Below, one piece after another: positions 34,763 to 47,270 of a stretch of 64,000 nucleotides of DNA. The notes below the pieces were generated by a model, which ran no database searches, was not told the DNA's origin, and was given only the letters and a program-made list of their open reading frames with translations. How positions within the stretch are numbered: position 1 is the first letter of the stretch; each line of letters starts with the position of its first letter. Position numbers and translations under genes: made by a program. This DNA is from Fremontodendron californicum (lineage: Eukaryota > Streptophyta > Magnoliopsida > Malvales > Malvaceae): NCBI GenBank assembly GCA_030761205.1, contig JAULJL010000015.1:14947501-15011500 (forward strand). The letters run 5' to 3'.

Positions 34763-37700
34763 ATGGCTAATCTTTTCTTGTTCATTACTAGATCTTTCTT
34801 CAAGCTAAGTTCTTTCAGCATTTTGCTTCTATCTTTGCTTTCTTGCTCAAGTTTCACTGCAACAGGTTAGCAGAATCTTTATCTGTCTTTGTTTAAAATG
34901 TTTGCATAGTTGGAATCTTTGGTTGGTTTTTGTTTTAAAAAAAGTTGCTTCTTTCTTTATGGTATTTTGATTCATTGATGAATTTTGTAAATTGTGTTTC
35001 TTTAATTGTGTGAAAGCTCTTTCTTTAATGTTTTTTTGAGGTGTTTTTGATGTTTATGTTAATGGGTTTTTGTTGGATTGCCTGGGATTTAGCTCAATAA
35101 ATTATATTTCCATAATGGGCTATGGATTTTCTATGGAAGATTGTGTTTTGTCTTTTTCAGTTCAGAGAGCTTTGCTTGGTTAAGTATATAAAACTTGACT
35201 GCTTTTCTTGTGATGTGAAAGAAATGAGATGAAGTATAAATTCTTTTCTTTTTTATTTTGAAATAATTTTCTTTCCGGACTAATGAATTTGCAAAGAAAT
35301 ATTTCTCTCTTTTATGAACAAGACAAGTTGTAAAACTCAATTAACTGTGGCTTAAAAAATAATCATCATTAGGTTGGAGGGTTAATAAAATTCAGCAGTT
35401 AATGATGAAATTTGAGTAATTAATGGTTTAAAGATAGCGTTCAGTCTAGAATAATAACTTTCCCTTGCATTGAAGAAACTTAATATGTCTTAACATCAAA
35501 GTTGGTGTAATATACCAGTTTCCATGCCAATGAATGCAATGATTGACGTGAAAGACTAAGATTAGCACAAGTTTGTGAGGCTGTTTGCTAGTTATGTCGT
35601 GCCATTGGTCTTTTATGTACCTGACATTATTGGTTTAGCCAGAATATACTTTTGAACCTTGGACCTCTTACTCTGTCTGACTAGTGATTATCTGATATAG
35701 ATTTCCTGCTTCATTTCTTAATGTAGGATTAGGTATTGGAAATGTATTTTTTTTTGTTAATTTTTTTTACCTCTTGGCCAGAAGCCTATGATCCTCTGGA
35801 CCCAAATGGAAATATCACAATCAAATGGGATATCATGAGCTGGACTGCTGATGGCTATGTTGTAAGTATTGTTTCTTTGTATTACTTATTACAAAGTTTG
35901 TGTATGCAAAATTTTAGAATTTGATAATTTAGCTATCTAGCATGGCTAGTACAAAGGAAGAAACCTAGAATCACTTCCTTGGAGTTCACTTGCTTTGGGT
36001 TTTCAAAACTAATGCTGGTAACACTGAATATCATTCAATAGGTAAAACTAAAACTTTGGTTTCGCTTAAGATAGACAAATGAAGAAACAATGGTTTGGAG
36101 ATTGGGCATCATTTTGCCTTAAGCATGATTTACCTCTTGTCCTCATTGGCTGAAGATGTAATTAACTTCTTAATGAAATGAGCAGGCAGTTGTCACAATC
36201 TATAACTTCCAGCAATACCGTCATATCCAAGCACCAGGGTGGACATTAGGTTGGAAATGGGCTAAGAAGGAGGTGATTTGGAGCATGATTGGAGGGGAAA
36301 CAACTGAACAAGGGGATTGTTCAAGATTCAAAGGGAACATTCCACATTGCTGTAAGAAGGACCCAACAGTTGTGGATTTATTGCCAGGAACTCCTTACAA
36401 TCAGCAGATTGCAAATTGCTGTAAAGGGGGAGTGCTAAACTCATGGGTGCAAGATCCAGCCACTGCAGGAAGCTCATTCCAGGTGAGTGTGGGTCAAGCC
36501 GGAACCACGAATAAGACAGTTAGAGTTCCTAGGAACTTCACTTTGAAGGCACCAGGGCCTGGTTATACTTGTGGACCAGCAAAAATTGTGAAACCCACTA
36601 GATTTGTTACTCCGGACAAAAGAAGAGTCACACAAGCTTTGAGTAAGTTACTTGATTAAGATGTAGAATGCTATATATTATTGCATATTCTTTTAGCTAA
36701 TCCACAAATCATGTTTCTCACCACTGAACTTTGCAAAAATGGCGTTCTGAACCATACTGCAATTGGATGAAATTGTTATTATAGCCGACTTATTACAGAA
36801 AGATGTCCTAAGTGGATATGATTTTTCTTGCTGGACACTCATTTTATTGAGATAAAGCATCTACTAATTGATAGATTGTGCCTGTTAATTGCTTTACACA
36901 AAAGTTTTTGGAAACATAGTTTCTAACCTAATATATAATTTGAACATATATCAGTATAGATGGTTGTAATTGACAACACTACTTTATGACAGTGACATGG
37001 AATGTTACATGCACATATTCGCAATTCCTAGCTCAGAAAACACCCACTTGTTGTGTCTCTCTCTCATCCTTCTATAATGACACCATAGTACCTTGCCCTC
37101 AATGTGCTTGTGGCTGCCAAAATACTTCTCAGCCAGGGAGTTGTATAGAGTAAGTTCTCTTAGCCAAAAAGATGATACTTATTGGTCGGAGTTTTTGTTG
37201 GTTGGAGATGATTTCTATTGTATTTGTTTATTTCTTCCTAAAGTTTTTTGTTGCTAATATGCAGTCCAAAAGCTCCACATATAGCATCGGTTGTTCCAAG
37301 TACAGGGAAAAACAGCTATACACCTTTGGTCCAATGTACAAGCCATATGTGTCCAGTCAGAATTCATTGGCATGTGAAGCTTAACTACAAGGAGTACTGG
37401 CGGGTTAAGATCACAATTACTAATTTCAATTACAATATGAACTATACACAGTGGAACTTAGTTGTGCAACATCCCAACTTTGACAATCTGACTCAGATTT
37501 TCAGCTTTAACTATAAGTCTTTAACTCCATATACATCAATAAGTAAGTTCAATCATCTTGTTCACTTTTGTATGCTTCGTGCTCTTTGCATCTTATGTTA
37601 TCAAGAGTGGAATGATAGTTTAGATAAAACTCATCTCTGGATTCTCTGTATTTCATTTAATGGGAGGATTGGGAACTAAAAGCATGTGCAAGGTTGGTAA

Positions 37701-38257
37701 AATATTTCGGAAAATAGAACATTTAGGGGGAGAGTCCATGCATGATGTGGATCCCTTAGTGCATGAAATCTGTAAATCAGTTCTTAAATTTCTGGTAGAT
37801 ACTGTTGTTTCAGGGTAATACGTAGCAGCAAATGTTACATGTAAATAAGAAATATACTAATTTTCCCTTGGCTTCGAAACTATTGAAGAATGAAAATTAG
37901 ATATTCAATTTTTAAAAAAAAGTTACTAAAAAGATTACTTTTGTTTGTTTATTTTAATTAACAGATGATACTGCCATGTTATGGGGTGTTAAATTCTACA
38001 ACGATTTGCTTTCCCAAGCTGGTAAGCTTGGTAATGTGCAATCAGAGCTACTTTTCCGCAAGGATAAAGTAACTTTTAGTTTTGAGAAGGGTTGGGCTTT
38101 CCCAAGAAGGATCTACTTCAATGGAGATAATTGTGTTATGCCACCTCCTGATGCCTATCCTTGGTCTCCTAATGCCAGTTCCCGCCAGCTTATCTCCACA
38201 ATTAGTCTGTTGGTGACACTCTTGGCAGCAATGGCATTTTTATTCGGATACGCATAA
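34763..38257 (+). CDS. COBRA/COBL1-type GPI-anchored protein, six exons, 455 aa
   Basis: Exons are 34763-34865, 35782-35861, 36186-36642, 36993-37149, 37265-37542 and 37965-38257. All introns are GT-AG and the joined length is 1368 bases, in frame to TAA. A signal peptide (MANLFLFITR..., hydrophobic SILLLSLL) is followed by EAYDPLDPNGNITIKWD, the CBM2-like start of the mature COBRA domain. Further motifs are GDCSRFKGNIPHCCKKDPTV, GPGYTCGPAKIV, the Cys-rich TCCVSLSSFYND with CPQCACGC, and QCTSHMCPVRIHWHVK. The C-terminus has PDAYPWSPNASS plus a hydrophobic tail, a GPI-anchor signal. COBRA-family proteins sit on the outer plasma membrane and wall and guide cellulose microfibril orientation in expanding cells. 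Length and motifs fit the COB/COBL1/COBL2 clade; I cannot tell which. The in-frame ATG at 34598 lies in the likely 5' leader and lacks the family N-terminus. Confidence 0.92.
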
Positions 38258-39071
38258 GCTTCAACCATTTTTATACTGCAAAATCTGGTTGCTACCATTT
38301 TTGACTGAATCAGTTCAACTCTAGAACATAGGACTGGCACGACAAGTTCCCATGTTTGTTGTAGTGATGCTAGGCAGTTCAAGCGAGTCAAGGTGCAGTG
38401 GTTTCTTTTTAGTGTATGGTCAGTGAATTCACTATGATTTGATCAGCTGTGCTGTTGTATGCATGTTCATTTCTGCACTTAGCCATCTTGATTGTAAAAT
38501 TTCCACGATATTTAATTACAGTTGTAACAAAATAAGTCATTAACAGAAATTTTAGCTAATTTATGCTTGCAGTTATATACTGGTTTGTTTTTGTTGTAAA
38601 TCTTAATTCTACTTATTATGTTAGTTTCATGATTTACATAAATTGCTAGGCATCGTGGACTAAAATTAGATGCATTTCCATGAGGTGCATCGCTAGCAAA
38701 AAATGAAGGCATTTCATTAAGGTGCATTACTTTATATAGTAATGAAAATCCCATCTGTATGCATCTTAAGCATAAAGTTCCCTTAGGGGTTTGAGTGAAA
38801 GGTAAAGGTGAACTATGGTGAAGCATCTATTTTATGGCATTGCATATGCATTACACGAAACTATAAGAAATTGATGGACATATTTGTTATGAAGGGGGTG
38901 CATATAGCTCTGCTGACAAACTCGGATACCATCGTGCTAGAATTTTGTTGTAACAAAATGCCTTTCTGATTCGTTGAAAGAATTTTGAATTTGTAACTTT
39001 GTAAAATCTTCCCAATCCAAACTTTTGAATGCTAGTACTTCCCCCACCATTTCATACTCCATGGGAAACAA
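38258..39071. other. Convergent intergenic region between the two COBRA-family genes
   Basis: 814 bases holding both 3' untranslated regions. The near-repeated GAGGTGCATCGCTAGC and AGGTGCATTAC at 38682-38730 are a minor feature. No other gene is supported. Confidence 0.7.
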
Positions 39072-41010
39072 TCACCAAAAAGTTACTAATAAGAAAAGCA
39101 TTGCAGCAATGAATGTTAAGTTGGAGAAGAATAGGTCTTGATGGGCAGAATTTGGTAGAAATGGGTATGTATCAGGTGGGGGTAGCATGCATTCATCACC
39201 ATTGAAATAGACTTTCCTGGGAAATGCCCATCCCTGCTTGAAAGTGAATGTGTCCTTGTCCTTCCTAAGAAGCACTTCTGATTGAATATTTCCAAATGGT
39301 CCAGCTTCCATCAATAGGTCATTGTAGTACTTCATGCCATAGAACATTCCTGTGTCATCTGCACATAAACAAATAGGTTGATCAAGTATCTGATTATAAT
39401 TCGACTGTAATGAGAAATGAAAGCAAAAAATTGTCAAGTACTTACTGATTGACTCGTAGGGAACCAGAGGCTTGTAATCGAAGCTGAAAACTTGTGTTAC
39501 ATTATTAAGATTAGGGTGCTGGACAACGAGGCTCCAAAGTGTATAGTTCATACGGTAGTTGAAGTTGGTGACTGAGACCTTAACTCGCCAGTAGTCCTTG
39601 TAGTTGAGCTTGACATGCCAGTGTACTCGAACCGGGCACATGTGGTGCGTGCATTGAAGCAGCGGAGCATTATCTTTCCTCGGAGTGTTCACTCCTACCC
39701 TTTTAAGAATCTTTGAATCACTCCTGCATCATATCATTCATTGTAAGATTTTGATGTTCAAGCTCTCTGATAAGTAAATCAAGTTTAAGCATCAGGAATG
39801 GCAGCTTACTTGACGCAACTGTGCTTGTTCTGGCATCCACAAGCACAAGATGGGCAAGGAGTGATGGTTTCATTGTAGAAAGATGAGAAAGAGACGCAAC
39901 AATTCGGGTTTTTTCTGGCTAGAAACTGTGAATAAGTGCAGGTCACGTTCCATGTCACTGCATACAATATTGAAACATGATGTCATTTTGCTAAGGAGAT
40001 CAATCTGATTGCACCAGTTCTTTGTCTTATTAAACAATCTTCCGTAAATTAAGATAAATCTAGATGATGTGAGCCAAAAGAACTTACTGAGGGCCTGAGT
40101 TTTTCTGCGGCGATCAGGGGTGAGAAAAGTTGTGGAAGGCACAACTTTTGCAGGACCACAGGTGTATCCTGGTCCTGGACCAAGTAAAGTGAAGTTCTTG
40201 GGAAGTTTGACAGTCTTGTTTGAAGTACCGGCTAATCCAACACTGACTTGGAAAGCTGAGACAGCAGCTTGAGGATCTTGACCCCATGCTGCAAGAACTC
40301 CACCTTTGCAGCAATTGGTGAATTGTTGGTTGTAGGGAACACCAGGGAGCAAGTCTACAACTGTGGGGGTTTTCTTGCAGCAGTGAGGTATGTTTCCTTT
40401 GAACTTTGAGCAATCACCTTGCTCAGTAGTTTGAGCCCCTACCATGGACCATAATACTTCTTTCTTAGCCCATGTCCACCCCATGGTCCAACCAGGACTC
40501 ATGATGTGCCGGTACATTTGAAAATTGTTCATTGTTACAACAGCCTGGAAAATGTCATTGGCACAAGAAGCTCAGATATATATACCTATGATCAATACAA
40601 CTTACATGATTCTGAATAAGATCAGAATCTTGGATAATGAAATAATTTCTCAGTTTAGTATCTTTGTGAATGAATTCAAACGGAGATAAGATGAAGAATA
40701 TTGTATATCTTGGCTTGAATAGATCATTGAAAATTGAACTTAATTTTGTTTAATCAAATATTTAGCACTTACCACGTAGCCATCTGCTGTCCAAGACACA
40801 ATATCCCATTTGATTGTTACATTTCCATTTGGATCCAAAGGATCATATGCAGCTGCAACCACAAAGCAAAGAAATTAAATGCAAGGCAATTGAATAAACA
40901 GAAATGAACCAAACCCCAAAAAAAAAAAAAAAACTCTAGGAACTGAATAAATATTCACCCGCATGAGAAAAGAGCACGAACAGAAGCAAAACTGAGATGA
41001 AAAATCTCAT
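39072..41010 (-). CDS. COBL4: COBRA-like protein 4 type, six exons, 433 aa
   Basis: Exons on the minus strand are 41010-40959, 40852-40773, 40544-40088, 39957-39810, 39723-39446 and 39358-39072. All introns are GT-AG; total 1302 bases to TAG. Exons 2, 3 and 5 have exactly the lengths of the neighbour gene (80, 457, 278). A short signal peptide MRFFISVLLLFVLFSHA leads into AAYDPLDPNGNVTIKWD. Later motifs are MNNFQMYRHIMSPGWTMGW, GDCSKFKGNIPHCCKKTPTV, NCCVSFSSFYNETITPCP, CTHHMCPVRVHWHVK and DTGMFYGMKYYNDLLMEAGP. The C-terminus is PPPDTYPFLPNS plus a hydrophobic GPI tail. Length near 430, the short signal and PDTYPFLPN match COBL4 (IRX6/Brittle culm1-like). COBL4 proteins act at the cell surface in cellulose deposition of secondary walls in xylem and fibres. 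Confidence 0.92.
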
Positions 41011-43535
41011 CTCCACTGACTTGTAGCAATGGCAGGAGTCAGGTTCTGATTTGAAGCAATATTCCGAAATTCGGGTTTCGAACAATTGCTGAAGGCAAAC
41101 TACTCTTATGAGTTATCTTCAACAATGAAATGGAACTGCAATGACAGCTACCATAAGTAAGAAGAAATGTCGGTTGTGTTGTATGAGTGTTAAGAAAGAT
41201 AAAGAAAAATGTTCCACATTTGCAATATTGGAAGAGTTTGGAGGATGGCTTACCAACTGGTTGTTAAGTACTTGTATTGTGTCTTATAGTCAGTTTCTGG
41301 TTTTTTCGCTTTCCATAACTTGAAGCAACTGCTAGGTTGAGAGTTGTCTGAGCACAACATCTCAACGGCCCCCGTTGAGGGTGACTTTGACAGGTTTTTG
41401 ACCACATATAAGTCATTTCCAGAAGCCTGGTTTTGTTCTTTATTTTTGAATCTATAACATGTAAATTAATCACTGGTATAGGGCACTTGAGTTTGGACTG
41501 CCCTGGTAAGTAATCATATTCAAGTTTATGCCTTCTTCAAGTTCAGTCCATTTTTTGTCAGCTTCAAACCCTTATATGAATGAAAATTAATGACCAAAAG
41601 CATCATAATAATGAGAACAGAGTTAAGCTTTTGAATCACAATTGCCCTTATTTATAGATGTGTTAGTAATCTATAAAGGTATAACATATGTTATCCGGAC
41701 TCGAAAATATTGAATAAAAAGGTATGTGTCTGATATGAATATATTCAATTTTTTATGTTTTTTTTTTATATATTTGGAGAATCATAACTTTATATCCGTG
41801 TCTGAATATGTATAAGACACATTTATCGAATACGAATATTTTAGAAAAAATGAAAAATCTAGATAACATAAGTTATATTTGATGGTTGCTTTCAATCTTG
41901 AATCACTCAATTATTTATTTATCTGACATACTAATTAGCAATAACTACACGAATTTTTGTACATATTTTTCTTTTTGGTACATATACAAGAAGGTATAAA
42001 ATTAAGGGATAGAGATTCGATCTAAACCATCCTTATAACTCAATTATTTTAAAGAGAGTAACACGGTCAAGTTTGAGTTGTTAGAATTTTTATGAATATT
42101 AATTTTGTCACAAATTAACCTAAGTTAGAAAAAAATATTGTTTGACAAAGGAAATTAATGTGCAAGAATAAGAAATTAATTGTAGAGGCCATATATAGTT
42201 TGTTGTAACCATTGTCTTTGAACATCTGCATAGTAAAGAAACTAGGAAATAAGGAAAAATGTGCATGAGAAAATGAATACTACAAGAAATCATTATTATT
42301 CAAAAGCTTTGATCTTGTTCCCAAGATTTTGTAAAATTCAGAAGGAAAGAGTTAGAGTTAGAGGCAAGTAAACAGTGTAGGGACAAGTAGTCAGACAATC
42401 CAACAAATCATTTCCAATCCAATGCTTCAACAGTAAAATTTATCACATGCAATTCACTTTTTGCATTTCTTTTCTTAGTTTATGGCCTACCCCTCTTAGC
42501 TTTTAGAGAGGAACTAATAAATGCTAAGAACTCTCAACCATGGTTTCCAAAAGGCGATTTGGTGAAACTGGAAAATCTCAAAAAGGTAAAGCACCAGAAC
42601 TTATCAAACCAATTAGCACAACTTCAATTATAAGAACTTCCTCTACTTTGATTGGTTTACAATCATATATATATATATATATATATATTACATATTGTCT
42701 TGAAAATTATATTAAAATACCAAATATCCATAAATTAACTCAATGGTAATATGATAATTTTAATATTTTACTAACATAACATGAATACACGAATATGTTA
42801 AAAATTATATATAACGTGTCAAAAATTATATATATATATATATAATACCCTTAATAAGATTATAACATGAAAAAAATAACATAAATACAACACGAAATAA
42901 TTATAAAAAAAATTACAAAAAATAAAAAAATTGCTTGTCCCGTGCAGTTTCCCTCAATTGAAGGAATTATTTTTGCATTTAATACAATGTTATTACTATA
43001 AATAGTATATTAACTAATTTTAAAAAATATCTTAAAAACATTTATTAGCAAAATCCTTGTATAAAATATACCATCCAAAAGATTTGAATGTTTTTCTGCA
43101 AGGAGAGCCCATCCACGTGTCTATCCTTTTGTCCATTTTTTTTTTTCTTTTTCTATTGCTAAAATGGTGTCGTTTTGGTTTTATCAGTAAACCAAAAAGA
43201 AGAAACCAGCAGCGTTCATTTTCTTCTCCTTCAGTTGCTCCTCATCCACTCCTCATTTTCCTTTCAGTTCCTCACCCGCTCCACATATTTTTAGTCACCC
43301 ACTTCCTTTTTTATCTTTTTCAGACTGTTTGTACTTGATTGTTTATTTTTTTGCTTGAATCTGTCAGAGACTCAGAGCAATTGGCTAGGGCTATCAGAGA
43401 GGAAAGGTTAAAAACCTTTCATTTTTTTCCCCTTTCTCTATCAACCATCTCAATTTGTCTCCTTTTCCCTATCTCTATCAAGCATTTGAAGATTGCATGG
43501 TGTGTTTACTTCTTTTCCTTTCCTCATATTTCAAG
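41011..43535. other. COBL4 upstream region and AT-rich intergenic DNA
   Basis: Contains the COBL4 promoter, TA microsatellites at 42667-42688 and 42830-42842, and degenerate AT-rich repeat DNA. The open frame at 42540-42749 (MVSKRRFGETGKSQKGK) ends in a TA-repeat translation and has no relative I recognise. From 43090 the DNA turns pyrimidine-rich and leads to the SEC31-like exon, but no upstream SEC31 exons are seen. Confidence 0.6.
41251..41258 (-). promoter_or_regulatory. Possible MYB46/SMRE-type site upstream of COBL4
   Basis: TACCAACT on the plus strand reads AGTTGGTA on the gene strand. It fits both the MYB46 consensus RKTWGGTR and the ACC(A/T)A(A/C)(T/C) secondary-wall MYB element. 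It lies about 240 bases upstream of the start codon. COBL4 genes are known targets of the secondary-wall MYB programme, but a single 8-base match can be chance. Confidence 0.35.
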
Positions 43536-43657
43536 TTCACGGTCTTGAGTTCAACGCCATTGCTCCAAACTTACTAGCATCTGGAGCAGATGATGGTGAA
43601 ATCTGCATTTGGGATTTGGCAACACCTACACAGCCCTCTCATTTTCCGCCTCTTAGG
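43536..43657 (+). pseudogene. Orphan exon of a SEC31-like COPII coat gene (WD40 repeat)
   Basis: The 122-base exon encodes VHGLEFNAIAPNLLASGADD, then GEICIWDLATPTQPSHFPPL, a WD40 repeat nearly identical in pattern to the N-terminal propeller of plant SEC31, the outer COPII coat subunit. It is bounded by a good acceptor (CATATTTCAAG) and donor (GTATGT), so it was copied as genomic DNA with introns. The flanking SEC31 exons are not found in the window on either side; 60 kb would not be a normal intron. I call it a gene fragment, possibly carried by a Helitron, because a Helitron-type 3' end follows on the same strand at 62728 once nested insertions are removed. Confidence 0.75.
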
Positions 43658-44649
43658 GTATGTGCCAATCATCCATAACTTTTTGAATTGGAAACCTCAT
43701 GCACTTATTATGCTGTTGATTACAATCTCATAACCATTTATGTAATGTCTTTACGGATAAGATAATTATTTATAATATTTTCGATCGAGTTTATTTTTTT
43801 ATTTACCATGTTGGTATTGGTTTTTTATTTGTCTACAAGGTCATTAAATGACCTTCATGCATAATAAAATATTAATGATTTTCTTACTTCATTTTGTGTT
43901 GTAAGAAGAATTTCGGTTAGCATTTATCAGACTGCATATCGTGAGAATTTTTTTCTTGACATGGTAAATTTTTATATTCATATAGCATTTAAATTGTTAT
44001 TTGTTAGAGTTAAATTGTTATTTAATTTTAAATAGCATGTTTTAAACACACTCAATCTATCCTCGACTTTTGGTGTTTCAAATTAGGTGATTTCGGTATT
44101 TGGGTTTATATTATATTTTTATGCGTGGTTTCAAATTGGGCATGTGGCTTTCTGGGTGTAGATTTTGGTTCTTAGTGTGTTTTTGTGTGGTTTGTGTTTT
44201 GATTTTGCGATGATGATGGTTGAATCATTATGAATTTGGAAAAAGGTTGGGTTTTTAAGTGCTGTTTGATGTTCATATGGTTGAAGATGCTAGAAAATTT
44301 TCGATTTTGAGGTTGTTTCTTCTAATTTGGTCTTGCTTTATTTTCTATAATTTGTTCTCTGTTTGCATCTTGAAGATTGGAGCCCTATTTGATTCTTGGT
44401 TGTTTCTTTTCCGTATGGTGATTGAGGAGTGAAGTTTCTATTTGTTGGTTTGGACTTTTGGTGAGTTATTTAGGTTTGTTTTAAGTTGAATGATCGGTGT
44501 TCTATTGTGGATGATGGAAGTAAATTTATTATGATCTTTTGGAGGTTTTAGTTCGTTCTAATACTTGAATTTTGTTGAACTGAAGTTGCTTCCTTTACAG
44601 CTTTTATTGAAGCTTCAGTGTTTCATGTGCTTTATGGTGGTTGTGTTAT
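43658..44649. other. T-rich intron-like DNA after the SEC31 exon
   Basis: No coding sequence is recognised. T-rich composition and GTTTGG/TTGTTTCT words resemble a plant intron. It continues at 46977 after the hAT insertion and at 60485 after the long LTR. Confidence 0.55.
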
Positions 44650-46976
44650 TAGAGATGGCAAACGGGTTGGTTTGGGCAGGCTCGGATCAGGCTTTCATCG
44701 GATTCGGGCTATTTCGGATTCGGATTCATTTTGGGTTTGGATCATTTTGGAATCGGATATTTTCGGATTCGGATAACTTCGGATTCAGGTTTTTTCGGGT
44801 TCGGATAACTTCGGATTCAGACTTTTTCGGGCTCGGACCATTTTGGATACGGGCTTTTTCGAATTCAGATTATTTCAGATTAAGATCGATTCGAGTTTGG
44901 GCTGGCTTAAACGGATTCAAATAATTTTAAAATCTTATAAGCTATAAATATTTTTCTTAATTTTGAATGTAATAATTAATTTTACTTTTTACATAGTGAC
45001 AAAAATAATAAAATTAAAAAATATATATATAAATATATATAATAATTTTATTTATACATTGAGTATCAATATTTTGTTTTTGAATATTGTCCATTATTTT
45101 TGGTACAATATCTTTTAAGTTCAAATAAAAACTAAATATATAAGTTCGATATATCTATTATAGTATGAATAAAAATACATTTTTGATATTTATTATTATT
45201 TTACAATGATTATATACTTATATTTTTTTTATTTTTATGTTATTTAGTACTGAATAATGAATATAGTTATAATTAATAATTAATAATTATATAAGATTTG
45301 TTTTATTTTATAAGTGAGCTAAAATAAATATAAAATAACACTATAAAGAGTAATAATAAAAAAATCATTGGGCTACATTTAAAAAAAAAATCATTAGAAT
45401 GAAACAAGTTATAAATAAAACTCACTAGTCATTTATATAAATGACTTTTTACTTTTAACCACTCATTGAGCTTAGTCACTTAAGGTGTGTTTGATAAAGT
45501 ATTGAAAATTTTCAGCGTATTGAAAAAGAAAATTTTCAATATTTAATTTTTTCAATGTGTTTGATAACCCATATTAAATTTTAGTTAATAAAAAATTTTC
45601 AACAAAAAAGTGTTGAATAAGATAAGTAGGTAAGGATCTACTTATTACTTAATGCAAAAAATGTTAAATTAATTTTATTTAAAAAAAAAATGAACTAAAT
45701 TATCTCTTTTTTTTTTTTGGTTACAAAAGATGAGATATTTAAAGTACTCCTTTAATTTTTATCCAGAACTATCCAAAATGATATAAAAATTATGTTAATA
45801 AAATTAAAATTGTGAAATAAATAATTTTCAAAATTCAAAATTTACAGTTATCAAATAATTTAATTATATTAAGTACTTAATTTTTAGTAATATACCAAAC
45901 AATTTTTATAATACAATTTCATGCTTATAAATTCAATACTTAAGTTTCTAGCATCTAATTTTTCAGTTTATCAAACAACCCTTAGTCCAACAAATCATAA
46001 TATTTAAAATTATTTAATATAAAGTTAATAATAATATATTAATTTTAGTTTGTTTAAAAAATAATATATTTAAATTAATTGTATTAAAATTATTAGTAAT
46101 ATAATATACCTATAAATTATACTTTAATTTAATATTAATAATTAATTTATTTTATAATAAATATTAATAAAACATTCAATCAAAATAAATATTAATAAAT
46201 CAATTCAACTAAATAAAATTATATAAAATTTAGATTTAAATGTGGAATAAGTAAACATGAAGATGAAGTTCAATTATATGTTGAAATTATATGATATTTT
46301 TGTATATTTGAATTATTATTATATTAAAATTTAGATTTAAATGTGGAATAAGTATAATAATAATTGTAAATGATTACTTATAATAGAATCAAATGTCAAA
46401 TTAATAATATTATTTGTTCGTTTCCTATCAAAAAAATAAATAATATTATTTGTTATTTTTTATGTTTAATTATTGTAAATATAATAAGGATAATATTAAA
46501 AGATATTTGAGGTTTATAGTTAATGTGTTTCAAGTTAAATCCAATTTAAAGATATACTATTAATTATTTTAGTTAATAATACATTATTGATATAACTGTA
46601 TAATAATTATAAATATACTTTTACAAATTAAAAAATTTTATTTAAAATTTTTATCATTTATACATTTTTTATTTTAAATAAAATCATATAATTATAGTTT
46701 AATGTTTTTTTTTTTTCAATTATAAATTTGGTTTTTTACGGGTTTCGGATTGGATTGATCTTGGGCTCGGATCGTAACGGATTCGGGTTTTTACGGGTTC
46801 AGGTTTATTCAGATTCAGATTTTCTCGGGTTCGGGCTTTTTCGGATTCGGGTTTTTTCGAATTCAGATTTTTTGGATTCGGACCTTTGACTTTTTTAGTC
46901 AATTTGGATAGGATCGAATTCGGTCTAGGATCGGCTCTGACGGGTTCTCCGATTTGGGCCTGCTTTGCCAACTCTA
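44650..46976. mobile_element. Non-autonomous hAT element (2327 bp)
   Basis: The ends TAGAGATGGCAAACGGG and, reversed, TAGAGTTGGCAAAGCAGG form the inverted repeat. The 8-bp target duplication TGTGTTAT is at 44642-44649 and 46977-46984. Both subterminal regions are packed with TTCGGATTCGGGTT-type motifs in opposite orientation, likely transposase-binding repeats. The interior is AT-rich with no transposase and contains another MITE. Confidence 0.88.
45481..45984. mobile_element. MITE nested in the hAT element
   Basis: The left end TAAGGTGTGTTTGATAAA pairs with the right end, which reads TAAGGGTTGTTTGATAAA when reversed, about 504 bp apart. The interior is AT-rich and noncoding. The target duplication is unclear: TTA lies at both borders, which would suit a Tourist (PIF/Harbinger) element, but TAAGG ends also occur in hAT MITEs. 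Confidence 0.65.
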
Positions 46977-46984
46977 TGTGTTAT

Positions 46985-47270
46985 TCACATTACATGAGGT
47001 TTGTTTTTTGGGTGGATGGTGCTGAGTTATATTTTTGGGATTTGATTCTATGTTATTTTCTTTCTTTTCGCTTCTTCTATTTATTTTTGTCAAGGAACTT
47101 GGTTGGGATGGATGTGTTTGTTATTCGTAATATTGATCATGACAATAAAGGTTGCTTTAAAGTGATTGTAATTTTGGTTTTGTCTGAGATTGGTCTCTTT
47201 CGGTGGTAAGTGATGAGTTTTTATTGTTGTTCGTGACTAAGGTTCGATTGGTTGTTTTCATCTTGCCCCT
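46985..47270. other. Intron-like DNA between two insertions
   Basis: T-rich sequence continuous in style with 43658-44649. It ends in CCCCT, the target duplication of the next element. Confidence 0.55.

Noticed and set aside
42540..42749. 69-aa frame starting MVSKRRFGETGK
   Set aside because: The second half is a TA-repeat translation; no known relative or splice context.
43536..43657. SEC31 as a functional gene of this window
   Set aside because: Only one exon is present within 64 kb, and the expected neighbouring exons are not seen.
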